From: Lewinella sp. IMCC34191
GTDB lineage: Bacteria; Bacteroidota; Bacteroidia; Chitinophagales; Saprospiraceae
DNA: 64,000 nt
NCBI RefSeq assembly: GCF_003390935.1
Contig: NZ_QNQZ01000006.1
Span: forward strand, 248,001 to 312,000
Direction of reading: 5' to 3'
Shown in pieces: positions 51,093 to 59,926 of the stretch. Made by a program: the position numbers and the translations under genes. A model generated the notes under the pieces. That model was not told the origin of the DNA. It was given only the letters and a program-made list of their open reading frames with translations, and did not search any database. Each line of letters starts with the position of its first letter. Position 1 is the first letter of the stretch.

Positions 51093-53645
51093 ATGAACAC
51101 CCCCCAGATCCTCGCCGCCCTGCTGGCGTTGGTATTTTATGCCTGTACCCGGGATTCGACTCCCCCGCCCTCCCAACCTCCCCCGCCGCTGTCGCGACTG
51201 GAAATAGGTTTCCGGGATAGCCTGGACCTGCTACGCCGCGACTACGACTCGCTGCGTTTGCGGGAAGCTATGGCCCGGGCCCGGCGGCTGCGTACCACGA
51301 TGGAGCCGCTGGCCGATTCCCTGCGGGCGGAATTGCGGGCGGAGGTGTACCAGTACCTGACCATGCTGCACTTCGAGCACGAGCGGTGGCTGGACTCCAT
51401 GGCCTACTTCGCCGCGGCGGCCGATACGCTGCTCACCCCCGCAATGCCCCCGACGGTGCACGCCCGACAGGCGCTTTGCTGGTCGTACGCCAGCTACCAC
51501 GACTGGGCGATGCGCGACATGGAGATCTACACCGCCGGCGGGCTCCGTCAACTGGCGAGGCAAGCAGCGGAACAGCCGCACCTCACCGGATTGCTGCTCA
51601 TCGCCCGCGGCAAGGCCCTGAAACAGCTCGCCGACCGGATGCAGGATACCACCGATCGGCAAAAGACGTACGCCGCGAGCGAAGTAGCCCTGCGGGAGGC
51701 TATCGAAACCCTGGACGAGGCCGACCTGCCCCGCCACGCACTGGCCCGGGAAGAATTGGGCATCCTCCTCTCCCGCATGCCCGCTCGATACGGGGAGGTC
51801 ACCGCGATCGCGGACCGGCTGGCCACCGTGCCGGGACCGAACGCCTTGCGCCTAAAGGGTTACTACCACTGGAAAAGAGCGGATGCCGACAGCTCGCTGC
51901 ACTACTATCGCCGGCTACAAGGGGTGACCGGCGAATTCGCCCAGGGCTACCCGCTGGAAGCCATGTACTACGACCGGCTGATCTCAAAACAGAAAGGATT
52001 ATTTACGGATGCCCTGGCGACGAGTCAGCGCATCCAGGAATATTACGGTTGTTGTCCCGAGAAGGAGCGGGGATCACCGGCGTGTTTCCGGGAGACGGCC
52101 TGTGTCTTCATCATGGCCAACCACGCCGAAATTTTGCGGCAGCGCTATAAGAAGGGGGGTGACCCGAAGGATTTGCGCGCTGCCTACGAACTTGTTTTCG
52201 AAGCCCTGGACGGATACCAGGAAGCCCTGCAACGCATCAGTGACGAAGGCACCTACAACCAGACCGTCACGCACGGCGACGTGGTCATCACTGCCGCCAT
52301 ACGAACCGTGTACGCGATGCGGGAGGCCGGTTTGCTGGAAGAACCGGAACTGGCGGCATCCGCCTTCCGGGCCATCGAGTTCGGAAAGGCCCACTCCCTC
52401 GCCCTGGAATTAAGTGAGCTGGCGCGGCACCGGGCGGATGCCGGGAACGAGGCGGTGTTCGCGGAATGGCGAGCCGTCAACAACCGGGAGGACCTGCTGA
52501 AGGCAAGATTCGAGCGGGGCACGAACATATCCGACGATGATTTTGCGGAATTCGCCGCCGTGATGCGCCAGCGAAGAGCGCTCGACGCATCCCTGGCGCG
52601 TGCCTTCCGGACCGAGCGGGAAGGTGGAGAGACTGCCTTTGACAGCCTGCTGCCCCTGAGGGAAGTCCGCCGGCAGCTGACCGGGGAGGAAGCGCTGGTA
52701 GAGCTGCTGGAAGTCGAAGATGCCGTGTACGGGCTATACGTCGACCGGGATACCAGTATTGCCTACTCGATCGATACCGCGGTACACGGGGCATCCCTTA
52801 CCCTGCGGGGGCTTATGCAGGATCGTAAGAGCGATGTTGCGGAGATCAAGCGGGTCGGCGCGGGGGTCTACGAGCGGTTATTCGGTCCCGTCACCGATCG
52901 ACTGGCCGCTAAGGAGCACCTGATCCTCTCCCCGAGTGCATCGCTCAGCACCCTACCCTTCGCCGCCCTCACCCGCGGAGACGACTACCTCGTAGCCGCC
53001 CACAGCATTCGCTACATCGACAGTTGGCGCACGGAGCGCATTCACGCCGCCCAGCGCCAACGCTACGCTGAGGACCGACTCACCAGCGCCGGCATCTGGA
53101 CCCACCCCGGTCTGACGAACTACCTCGGCCCGGTAGCGGATACCCTGCTCCAGTACGTTGCCTCCGGACGGCACTACGCCGGTTCGGAGGCCACGGCCGC
53201 TTCCCTGCTTGCGGGGGCCGCTCGCTACGACTTGATCCATCTCTCCGTGCATGCCCGCGGTAATCCCCGACGCCTCCATGAGAATTACCTCTACCTCACG
53301 GAGCAGGACAGCATCAACGGCCTCCAGATCGGCAACCTGGCCCTGCCCTGCCGGCTGGTGGTACTGGCGGCGTGCTCCACCGCCCGGGGTTTATCCGCCA
53401 GGCGCGAAGGGACCTACAGTTTACGCCGAAGCTTTCACCGGGCGGGGGTACCGGACGTGGTGAGTTCGTTGTTTGACGTGCCGGCCGCGGCCACGCAGAT
53501 AGCGATGCGCAGCTTCTACGACCACTTAAACCGAACGGCCGCGCCCGGGCTCGCCCTGGCCCTGGGACAGCGCCGGTTCCTTAGCGACTCGCGCTACCGG
53601 CGCTACCGGCACCCGTATTACTGGGCGGGCCTGATATCGGGATAA
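51093..53645 (+). CDS. CHAT-domain lipoprotein with TPR-like region
   Basis: 850 residues from ATG at 51093, whose signal peptide ends in FYAC (C17); the frame opens 51 bp earlier. A proline-rich linker (TPPPSQPPPPL) is followed by helical TPR-like repeats to about 520 and a caspase-like CHAT domain about 560-850. The His-Cys dyad is visible as LIHLSVHARG and LVVLAACSTARG, and the end GLALALGQRRFL...YYWAGLISG is typical. Most characterised CHAT proteases are cytoplasmic (e.g. in gasdermin or Craspase systems). This one appears exported and has no partner gene next to it. Confidence 0.88.
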   Translation: MNTPQILAALLALVFYACTRDSTPPPSQPPPPLSRLEIGFRDSLDLLRRDYDSLRLREAMARARRLRTTMEPLADSLRAELRAEVYQYLTMLHFEHERWLDSMAYFAAAADTLLTPAMPPTVHARQALCWSYASYHDWAMRDMEIYTAGGLRQLARQAAEQPHLTGLLLIARGKALKQLADRMQDTTDRQKTYAASEVALREAIETLDEADLPRHALAREELGILLSRMPARYGEVTAIADRLATVPGPNALRLKGYYHWKRADADSSLHYYRRLQGVTGEFAQGYPLEAMYYDRLISKQKGLFTDALATSQRIQEYYGCCPEKERGSPACFRETACVFIMANHAEILRQRYKKGGDPKDLRAAYELVFEALDGYQEALQRISDEGTYNQTVTHGDVVITAAIRTVYAMREAGLLEEPELAASAFRAIEFGKAHSLALELSELARHRADAGNEAVFAEWRAVNNREDLLKARFERGTNISDDDFAEFAAVMRQRRALDASLARAFRTEREGGETAFDSLLPLREVRRQLTGEEALVELLEVEDAVYGLYVDRDTSIAYSIDTAVHGASLTLRGLMQDRKSDVAEIKRVGAGVYERLFGPVTDRLAAKEHLILSPSASLSTLPFAALTRGDDYLVAAHSIRYIDSWRTERIHAAQRQRYAEDRLTSAGIWTHPGLTNYLGPVADTLLQYVASGRHYAGSEATAASLLAGAARYDLIHLSVHARGNPRRLHENYLYLTEQDSINGLQIGNLALPCRLVVLAACSTARGLSARREGTYSLRRSFHRAGVPDVVSSLFDVPAAATQIAMRSFYDHLNRTAAPGLALALGQRRFLSDSRYRRYRHPYYWAGLISG

Positions 53646-53647
53646 GC

Positions 53648-54442
53648 CTAGACGGGATCGAAGGTGCAGGTACCCAGCAGGATATCGGGGCCGTCCAGCA
53701 TAACGAGGTTGTCGATGCCGTAAACGGCATCGTTCTTCCCACTATCCGCGAGTAGCTCGTGCACATCCTCCGTATTTCCCGGGTCGACGGGAACGCGGAC
53801 GATGCTGTTGTCGGGGAGGAGCAGACTCACGAGCGGAACTGCCTTTTCCAGACCGAACCGATCCATCAGATAGTGGTAAATCTTGCGCACCTTGGCAGTT
53901 TCCTTCAGCTCGTAGGGGTTGCTTCCGTCCTCGGTATACACTTCCCCCCACTTCCATAGCTCGGCGACATAGCCGAAGTTGGATACCAGTTTCTTGCCGC
54001 AAACTCCACCGCCGGTCTTGCCCATACCCTGCAGCGGATCGGCATCTTTCGGATCGCAGTGGTGATCGATGGTCAGATTACCCGCGCACTGATCCGCCGG
54101 CTTCAGGACCCGGACATCGGTTGCGAAGGCGAAGCTGGCCGCGTGTCCCCCGGGAAGAATGGCCGGTGCCAGTTCCTGTCCGACGATCCCGGAGGTCAGG
54201 TTTTCGAGGCGATACATCTGGCGGGGTACGGTGAGGTTACCCCCGTTGAAGTAGTACGCTTCGTCGTTCCCTACGGATTCACTGATGGGGGTATCCGTAA
54301 AACCTACACAAAATTGGTTGTCGACCAGGTAGCTCTCGAAGCTCACGGGGCTGGCAATTTCTTCCAGCTTGGCGTTCAGCAGGGGAACCGTGTCAGTAGC
54401 TTGTAGTCTGGAAACGCGTTTGGCGAATCGGTTATAACTCAT
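53648..54442 (-). CDS. Hypothetical protein in a pair with a papain-like protease
   Basis: 264 residues, no signal peptide or membrane segment. Cys residues occur in DNQFCVGF, DQCAGN, DHHCDPKD, GGVCGKKL and LLGTCTF. A His-rich NLTIDHHCDPKD and the segment YELKETAKVRKIYHYLMDRF are conspicuous. The last third (VPVDPGNTEDVHELL) is hydrophilic. No family recognised. It starts 39 bp after the papain-like gene stop on the same strand, so they form an operon and may act together (for example, substrate or inhibitor). Confidence 0.7.
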   Translation of the reverse strand: MSYNRFAKRVSRLQATDTVPLLNAKLEEIASPVSFESYLVDNQFCVGFTDTPISESVGNDEAYYFNGGNLTVPRQMYRLENLTSGIVGQELAPAILPGGHAASFAFATDVRVLKPADQCAGNLTIDHHCDPKDADPLQGMGKTGGGVCGKKLVSNFGYVAELWKWGEVYTEDGSNPYELKETAKVRKIYHYLMDRFGLEKAVPLVSLLLPDNSIVRVPVDPGNTEDVHELLADSGKNDAVYGIDNLVMLDGPDILLGTCTFDPV

Positions 54443-54481
54443 GAATGGTACGTTAATGAGGTGTGTGGTGAATGAATTGCG

Positions 54482-55267
54482 TTACGAAAAAATGGGGTGG
54501 TAACCGATCGCGTAGGCTTCGCCGCCGCGGACCATTTCGTGGAATACGTCGGCGTCCACCCAGAAGGAGGGCCGTGGCCGGCCGGTATCGGATTCCCGGT
54601 AAAAGTATCTCCCCCGTGAATCGAAGCAGCATATGCGCCGCTTGCCCGCGCGGTCGTCCACGCCCAGCGCACAGTAACAGTGCCCCTGCCGACCCGCAGG
54701 CATCGGGGTACCCAGGCCTTCTCCGCGTAGGCTGCTTTGAAAGATGGTAGGAGAACCGATTACCACCGGACGATCATTCGCGATCGCGGCGTAAGCTTCT
54801 TCGTAGGTGGTGATGGTACGCGTAGTGAACGTAGCCAGGCGGCCGGCATCCTCGGTGACCTCACGGGGTACGCCGCTGCAGGCCCAGGCGCGGGCCAGTG
54901 CCGGTGCGTAAGCTGTCAGGTCAAAGTCCCCGTAGCGTTTGCGCACGAATAGCCCGGCGTCGGTCATGTACGCTATGCCCCACGACAGGCGGGCGCCCTG
55001 TTCGGTGCAGGGGTATTCGGAGGAACGGTACCTGTGCTTGGCTCCGGCGTAAACGGGCTCGCTGGCGACTTCCACGTAGTGTCCGTTGGCCAAACCCGAC
55101 AGTACGCCGGCAGCCAGGGCGATCGCCTGGCCAACGCAATCAGCGTGGGCGTACTGATTAAAGACCGGAATATCACGTCCGGTGAGGGCACGAAATTTAT
55201 CGGCTAAACATATCCTTCTACCGCTGCTGGCTGGCGGGGCACTCGTTTCCAGGCGTAGATCATTCAT
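54482..55267 (-). CDS. Papain-like (C1-type) cysteine protease
   Basis: 261 residues. Q38 and C44 (FNQYAHADCVGQAIALAAG) have the same spacing of six as Q19 and C25 of papain; the active His is in GHCYCALGVDD near 200 and the Asn/Asp position in CCFDSRGRYF. The middle contains LSWGIAYMTDAGLFVRK. No signal peptide, so it is predicted cytoplasmic, unlike most secreted C1 enzymes. It forms an operon with the unrecognised gene that follows. Confidence 0.7.
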   Translation of the reverse strand: MNDLRLETSAPPASSGRRICLADKFRALTGRDIPVFNQYAHADCVGQAIALAAGVLSGLANGHYVEVASEPVYAGAKHRYRSSEYPCTEQGARLSWGIAYMTDAGLFVRKRYGDFDLTAYAPALARAWACSGVPREVTEDAGRLATFTTRTITTYEEAYAAIANDRPVVIGSPTIFQSSLRGEGLGTPMPAGRQGHCYCALGVDDRAGKRRICCFDSRGRYFYRESDTGRPRPSFWVDADVFHEMVRGGEAYAIGYHPIFS

Positions 55268-55394
55268 TTGCCCCGGTAAGATGCCCAGAGCCCGGAGAGG
55301 GAGAGCTCACTACAATTAGGGATTTTACTCGCCCGGCGCGTCTGCAAAAGATTAACCACGGTGGGGCTATCCCCTACCGTCTCCTTCCCGCCTA

Positions 55395-56705
55395 CTAATA
55401 GCGGGGCGCTTTCACTCCAACCGGCACCTCAACATCCAGTGTATTCTCCGCTGGTGGTATCGGGCAGGCGTAGCCTACGGTATACGCGCAGTAGGGGTTG
55501 TAGGCTTTGTTGAAGTCCAGGACGACGGTCCCGTCCGCGGGCAGGGAAATGTCTAAATACCGACCGCCCCCGTAGGTCGATTGGCCCGAGGTCGCATCGC
55601 GGAAGGGGACGAAGAGGCGGCCGGTCGCGGAATCGTCGGCATTGCTGTTGCGGAGAAGGAGTAATTCCTGCGCTCCGCCGCCCAAATCGAAGCGGGCGCG
55701 GCCGTAGATGGTGTAGGTGACCGAGCTTTCGTTGCTGGTGGGCATGGTGAGCTGGGTGGCGGTGGTATCGGGCACGAAATCGGCGACGATGCGAAAGGAC
55801 TCGTCCACCGGAAAGAAGCCGTGGCCGGCGAAGGCCTCCCGCTCGGCCTCGGGCAGCGGGGAGGTGCCGGGGTGGCGGTACTGCTCGTCGAGCGCCCGGC
55901 GGAAGGTGGTCATCTCCTGCGCGTAGGAGGGGTAGTCCGTCTTCCAGAGCGATTCTTTGGTGTAGGTGCCGTCGGGGTTCAGGTAGATGAGCCGCCACTC
56001 CATGCCCTCGATCTCGTAGACGTTGGCGACCCGCTCCGGTGCCTTACTGATCGCGTTCCCCTCGCGTTCGGACAGCCGGAATTGGCTGTTGGACAGCCAC
56101 TTCACGTCGTACGCCAGCGACAGCTTACCCACCGTTTCCGTCTGCAGCGCCCCCTCCCGGCGGACGATGGTATACGAACCGGGTAGCGTAGTTTGCCGGT
56201 ATGCGCCATCCATCAGCTCCCGCAGGTCGTAGCCGAACTCGTGGTGGAACAGCAGGCTATCGCCGGACACCGTGGCGGCTACCCCCAGGTTCATAAGTTC
56301 GGTGACGTACTGCCGCAGCTGGCGGTCTACCTGGGTCTGGTCGGCCAGCAGCAGCCGGCTCAGCAGCGGCCCGGCCGGGGAGTCCGCCGCCTCCCGCAGG
56401 GTAGCGATTTCTGCGGGGGTGAAGTCGGCCAGCGCTTCCCGTACGGCCATGCCGTAGCGCAGCAGCGCGGTTTCCTTTACGTGGGGCATCAGTGCCTCGA
56501 TGAAGACGGGGTTTTCGGCGTACTCCGTGAAGGTCGGGTTGGCGTCCAGGGCCTGGGTAAAGCGTTGCTGAAAACCCTCGACGGTGTAGAGCCGGTCGAT
56601 GAGCTGGCCCAGCGAATCGGATTCGACGTCCGCCTGCGAACGGGCGCTAAGCGGCGTGAACAGCAGCAGGCAGCTGCAGAGGACAAAGCGTAGGGAGTGG
56701 TGCAT
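55395..56705 (-). CDS. DUF1684 protein with N-terminal helical extension
   Basis: 436 residues with signal peptide (about 1-24, ending ARSQ). Residues 25-190 are helical and resemble DUF2059-like regions (LIDRLYTVEGFQQRFTQAL). Residues about 245-436 are DUF1684, whose signature LDFNKAYNPYCAYTVGYACPIPPAENTLDVEVPVG is complete here. DUF1684 proteins are exported and of unknown function. One dispersed 18-mer is present inside (LGGGAQEL). Confidence 0.85.
   Translation of the reverse strand: MHHSLRFVLCSCLLLFTPLSARSQADVESDSLGQLIDRLYTVEGFQQRFTQALDANPTFTEYAENPVFIEALMPHVKETALLRYGMAVREALADFTPAEIATLREAADSPAGPLLSRLLLADQTQVDRQLRQYVTELMNLGVAATVSGDSLLFHHEFGYDLRELMDGAYRQTTLPGSYTIVRREGALQTETVGKLSLAYDVKWLSNSQFRLSEREGNAISKAPERVANVYEIEGMEWRLIYLNPDGTYTKESLWKTDYPSYAQEMTTFRRALDEQYRHPGTSPLPEAEREAFAGHGFFPVDESFRIVADFVPDTTATQLTMPTSNESSVTYTIYGRARFDLGGGAQELLLLRNSNADDSATGRLFVPFRDATSGQSTYGGGRYLDISLPADGTVVLDFNKAYNPYCAYTVGYACPIPPAENTLDVEVPVGVKAPRY
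55665..55682 (+). repeat. Dispersed 18-bp word inside the DUF1684 gene
   Basis: TTCCTGCGCTCCGCCGCC, one mismatch to the consensus. Read from the gene's strand as GGGAQE. Confidence 0.75.
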
Positions 56706-56730
56706 AGGCTCATAAAATTAGCGCAATTAT

Positions 56731-56748
56731 GGCGGCGGAGCGCAGGTA
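56731..56748 (-). repeat. Dispersed 18-bp word, exact copy
   Basis: The minus strand reads TACCTGCGCTCCGCCGCC exactly, between the small membrane protein gene and the DUF1684 gene. Confidence 0.85.
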
Positions 56749-56757
56749 GATAGTGGA

Positions 56758-56973
56758 TTACCGGTCGGGTGCCCGCAACAACAGATAGACAGTATACCCC
56801 GGCACCAGCAACCGGGCCAACGATCGCCCGGTGGCCCGCAAGTGTTTCATGCCCACGACCACCAGCACGAAGGCGTAGAGTGCGAAAACGACAAAGTATT
56901 CCCGACTGATGCGGCGGCGGGGATCGTAGAGGTCGGCTGGGTAGATGCCGTTCTGGTGTTCGGGTGGGGTCAT
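56758..56973 (-). CDS. Small membrane protein
   Basis: 71 residues with one strong hydrophobic segment (EYFVVFALYAFVLVVVGMKH, about 25-44), a basic stretch (LRATGRSLARLLVPG) and a second weaker segment (YTVYLLLRA). No family recognised. It precedes the DUF1684 gene on the same strand by 52 bp. Moderate codon-position bias supports it as real. Confidence 0.5.
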   Translation of the reverse strand: MTPPEHQNGIYPADLYDPRRRISREYFVVFALYAFVLVVVGMKHLRATGRSLARLLVPGYTVYLLLRAPDR

Positions 56974-57092
56974 GGATGCAAATTACTGCTGTCGTTGCCC
57001 GGTTAGTTGCCGTTGTGTCTGACAACCCTCCGTGACCTCCGCTTGTATTCCCTGTCACTATCCAAACCGTACTACCTAAATCTACCGGCACC

Positions 57093-57464
57093 ATGCTCGA
57101 CGTTCAATCCCCGGCCTGCAAATCGCACCACCGGGCCATGCGCGACACCCTAGACGTGATCAGCGGCAAGTGGAAACTGCTGATCCTCTCGGCCCTGAAG
57201 GAGCGCACCGTACGCTTCAACGAGCTGACCCGCGAACTCGAGATCTCCCCCCGCATCCTGAGCCGCGAGCTGAAGGAACTGGAGCGCAATAAGCTGGTGA
57301 AGCGCACGGAACGCAAGACGCGCCCGGTAACCGTGGAGTACGAACGCACGGCCCACGGCGCTACGCTGGAGCCCCTCATCGAGGCCGTATACGAGTGGGG
57401 CTACCTGCACTACGAGAAGGTAGCCGGTACGAAGCGGCCGCACGACCCAACGGAGGAGGGGTAG
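57093..57464 (+). CDS. HxlR-family transcriptional regulator
   Basis: 123 residues, a winged helix with the family core VISGKWKLLILSALKERTVRFNELTRELEISPRILSRELKELE and wing KRTERKTRPVTVEYERTAHG. A cysteine near the N-terminus (PACKSHH, C9) is in the usual position for thiol-based sensing in HxlR/HypR/YodB-type proteins. Two palindromes immediately after its stop are probable operators for the azoreductase gene downstream, making this a quinone/electrophile-responsive pair. Confidence 0.92.
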   Translation: MLDVQSPACKSHHRAMRDTLDVISGKWKLLILSALKERTVRFNELTRELEISPRILSRELKELERNKLVKRTERKTRPVTVEYERTAHGATLEPLIEAVYEWGYLHYEKVAGTKRPHDPTEEG

Positions 57465-57498
57465 TTACACCCGTGTAAGCGGTTACAGGGGTGTAACC
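57465..57498. promoter_or_regulatory. Two palindromic operators before the azoreductase gene
   Basis: TTACACCCGTGTAA (57465-57478, arms TTACAC/GTGTAA) and GGTTACAGGGGTGTAACC (57481-57498, arms GGTTACA/TGTAACC). The half-site GTTACA/TGTAAC is shared. They lie between the HxlR stop and the azoreductase start, 90 bp upstream of that ATG. Confidence 0.7.
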
Positions 57499-57588
57499 CA
57501 TAGCGACTCAGAAGGCCGATACGGGTTGGTTGGGGTGTATAAGCTCGCGGGCGTTTTGTCCGCCGGGCGCACCCCAAACAACCAAAGC

Positions 57589-58200
57589 ATGAAAATCCTA
57601 CAGATTATTTCCAGTCCCCGCGGGGAAGCTTCCTACAGCACCCAACTCGCCGACGCGATCGTGGACAAGCTGACCGCCACCGAAGCCGACAGCAAGGTGG
57701 TCGTCCGCGACCTGACCGCCCCACCCTTCCCCCACCTGGAGGAGGTTCACCTGCAATCTTTCTTCACCCCCGAGAAGGATCACTCCCCCGAGCAGCGCGA
57801 AGCCGTCCGCCACTCCAACGAGTCCATCGCCGAACTGAAGGACGCGGATACCATCGTGATCGCCGCGCCGCTGTACAACTTCGGCGTATCGTCGGTCCTG
57901 AAGTCCTGGATCGACCACATCGCCCGCGCGGGCGTCACCTTCCACTACACCGAGTCCGGCCCCGAGGGACTGGTGAAGGGCAAGAAAGTCTACATCGCCC
58001 TGGCCTCCGGCGGCGTTTACTCCTCCGGCCCGATGGCGTCCTACGACTTCGTGGCACCCTACCTGAAGGCCGTCCTCGGCTTCCTGGGTATGACGGACGT
58101 CGAGGTGTACCGGGTAGAAGGTACCGCCGTCCCCGACCTGAAGGACCAGGCGCTGGAGAAGGCGATCGCCGGCGTGGAGATTGGTGAGGTGACCGTGTAG
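57589..58200 (+). CDS. azoR: FMN-dependent NADH-azoreductase
   Basis: 203 residues from ATG at 57589. Flavodoxin-like fold: phosphate loop SSPRGEASYSTQLA (residues 8-21), APLYNFGVSSVLKSWIDHIARAG (FMN/dimer region) and ALASGGVYSSGP. These enzymes reduce azo dyes and, more relevantly, quinones by two electrons. Controlled in all likelihood by the preceding HxlR protein. Confidence 0.9.
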   Translation: MKILQIISSPRGEASYSTQLADAIVDKLTATEADSKVVVRDLTAPPFPHLEEVHLQSFFTPEKDHSPEQREAVRHSNESIAELKDADTIVIAAPLYNFGVSSVLKSWIDHIARAGVTFHYTESGPEGLVKGKKVYIALASGGVYSSGPMASYDFVAPYLKAVLGFLGMTDVEVYRVEGTAVPDLKDQALEKAIAGVEIGEVTV

Positions 58201-58231
58201 GTGGCCCGCTACCGGATCGCACCGTAGCCGG

Positions 58232-58888
58232 TTAGCTTTCTTTTCGGCGTAGGCTGGCGCTTACTACGGGGTGATCGCTCAAGCTTACGCTGGTGTCGAC
58301 GTCGTACGTCAAATCAAGATCGGATGCGTGCAGCAGGTGCTTCACCGTCCGATCTTCTTGTTTTGTGGGCCAGTGTAGCCCGGTGGCCTCTACTAATTCG
58401 GTGACGCGGTCCGCCCCGAGTTTGTTGTAGGATCGGGGGCCGCGGAAGTTGAAGTCGCCGGCGACCAGGAAATCGGCGCCTGCTAGCTGCCGGATGATAG
58501 CGCACTGCTCCTGGACGCGGTCGGTGTAGGTCTTGTCGGACCAGTTGGCCCAGCGGTCTTTGATGGTGAATACGCAGCCGTAGACCCGGAGCCCGTCGAC
58601 TTCGGCGGCCACGCCGTTGATGTCGTTGATCTCCGGCAGCTTCCGCAGCTCCCCCTTCGCGTAGATGCCTACCTGATGGTAGCGGTTCGGTGGGGCCATG
58701 TTCCTCCCCCGCCGCAGGTAGGGCGATTCCTTGCTGAAGACGGCGGTGTAGCCGGGGAGGTGGAGGGCGGCGTTGGCTTCGGTTAGAATTAGGAGGTCGG
58801 CGTCGAGATCTAAGAGGTAGTCTCGGATGAAATGGAACCGTTTGGTATTTTGGGTGGGGTGGTCCAGGTTCCAGGTAGCTATGCGCAT
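58232..58888 (-). CDS. Endonuclease/exonuclease/phosphatase-fold protein
   Basis: 218 residues. The EEP metal and catalytic residues are seen in order: ATWNLD (N6), LTEAN (Glu near 38), AGDFNFRG (Asp/Asn near 146) and SDHPVV (Asp-His near 206). No signal peptide, so it probably acts in the cytoplasm on DNA, RNA or a phosphoester. Single gene, converging with azoR. Confidence 0.85.
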   Translation of the reverse strand: MRIATWNLDHPTQNTKRFHFIRDYLLDLDADLLILTEANAALHLPGYTAVFSKESPYLRRGRNMAPPNRYHQVGIYAKGELRKLPEINDINGVAAEVDGLRVYGCVFTIKDRWANWSDKTYTDRVQEQCAIIRQLAGADFLVAGDFNFRGPRSYNKLGADRVTELVEATGLHWPTKQEDRTVKHLLHASDLDLTYDVDTSVSLSDHPVVSASLRRKES

Positions 58889-58918
58889 GGGTTAGTTGGT
58901 AAAGTGAAGTGTTTCCAA

Positions 58919-58926
58919 TACATTTA
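58919..58926 (+). promoter_or_regulatory. TACATTTA -7 element of the ASCH gene
   Basis: TACATTTA (TAnnTTTR) with TTG at 58896-58898, 20 bp upstream. The ATG lies 57 bp downstream, after a GCCGC-TTTT-GCGGC hairpin. Confidence 0.45.
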
Positions 58927-58982
58927 GCGCTCAGGTATACGGCCGCTTTTGCGGCGACTTACGCCCTAAAAACCTATCTGCA

Positions 58983-59312
58983 ATGTCTAAAGCAACTTCC
59001 ATTCTACCTATCCCGGTCAAACGGGAATCATTCGACGCCATTTTAGCCGGCACCAAGAAAGAAGAATACCGCGCCTTTTCCCCCTTTTGGATTTCCCGCC
59101 TGGCTACGATGAACGATCAAGGCGAGATCGAGAGCTTGCGGGAATACGACATTGTCCGCTTCCGGCATGGATCCAGTTCGAATTCCCGAATGATGGATGT
59201 CGAATTTAAGCAGATCGTGATTGAGGAATACACGGATGAGCCGGAGGATAGTGAGGAGCGGTACGGATTTGCTATTCTTCTTGGGGAGGTGCTGCAGACT
59301 GAGAATGTGTAG
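58983..59312 (+). CDS. ASCH-domain (PUA-like) protein
   Basis: 109 residues. IPVKRESFDAILAGTKKEEYRAFSPFWISRL is the ASCH substrate-groove region and EYDIVRFRHGSS with VEFKQIVIEEY gives the beta-barrel strands. ASCH proteins bind modified nucleosides or RNA; some are amidohydrolases of N4-acetylcytidine. It sits at the border of the accessory region. Confidence 0.78.
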   Translation: MSKATSILPIPVKRESFDAILAGTKKEEYRAFSPFWISRLATMNDQGEIESLREYDIVRFRHGSSSNSRMMDVEFKQIVIEEYTDEPEDSEERYGFAILLGEVLQTENV

Positions 59313-59370
59313 GTGGGGTAGAATGGTACTGTAGCTACCCTGGTGGTCCTGAGCTCTTCAAAATTTATCC

Positions 59371-59791
59371 TTGGCCGACTCCATATTCCTGCTAGACGAA
59401 GACAGCACCCTACGCGAACTGACCGAGGCGCACCACCTCACCGAAGCGAATCTCCAGCAACTATTAGCCGACTTCCCCCAGCTGATGGCGGGAAAGCAAC
59501 TGGACGAGGCGAGTCCGCGGCGCTGGCTTTTGGTCAAGCGTGAATTAGGTATTCCCGATGGCCAAGAATGCGCCAATCGCTGGAGCATCGACCACCTCTT
59601 CCTGGATCAGGATGGTATTTCTAGGCTGGTCGAAGTCAAGCGCAGCACCGGACACCCGCATCCGGCGCGAGGCCGTCGGACAGCTTCTCGATTACGCTTC
59701 CAACGCGACGGTGTACTGGACGCTGGAAAACAGCATCGAAGTTATAAGGCTACCTGTGGGTGAGTGGAAAATTAGCAGGTTGGAGGTTTAG
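59371..59791 (+). pseudogene. Frameshifted remnant of a PD-(D/E)xK nuclease-like gene
   Basis: A first frame (TTG at 59371) gives a helical N-terminus, then DHLFLDQDGISRLVEVKRST. At about 59650 the reading must shift by one base (one extra G in CACCGGACACC) to continue DTRIRREAVGQLLDYASNATVYW, the known continuation of this family, and then ends at 59791 far short of normal length. So it is both frameshifted and truncated. The VEVK core indicates a restriction-like endonuclease fold. Its neighbours are a PLD-helicase and a type I restriction subunit, consistent with decay of a defence gene. Confidence 0.75.
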
Positions 59792-59926
59792 TACGCTACC
59801 AAACGTTCGCTGTATGTAGGTCCGTAGATGGCCGTAGCAATTATTTGTTGTTTTTCAGCATAATATACTTATGTCATTATTGCTTAGGAATTGGTAGATC
59901 AGGCAGTTTTACCACAGCGTGCGGTG

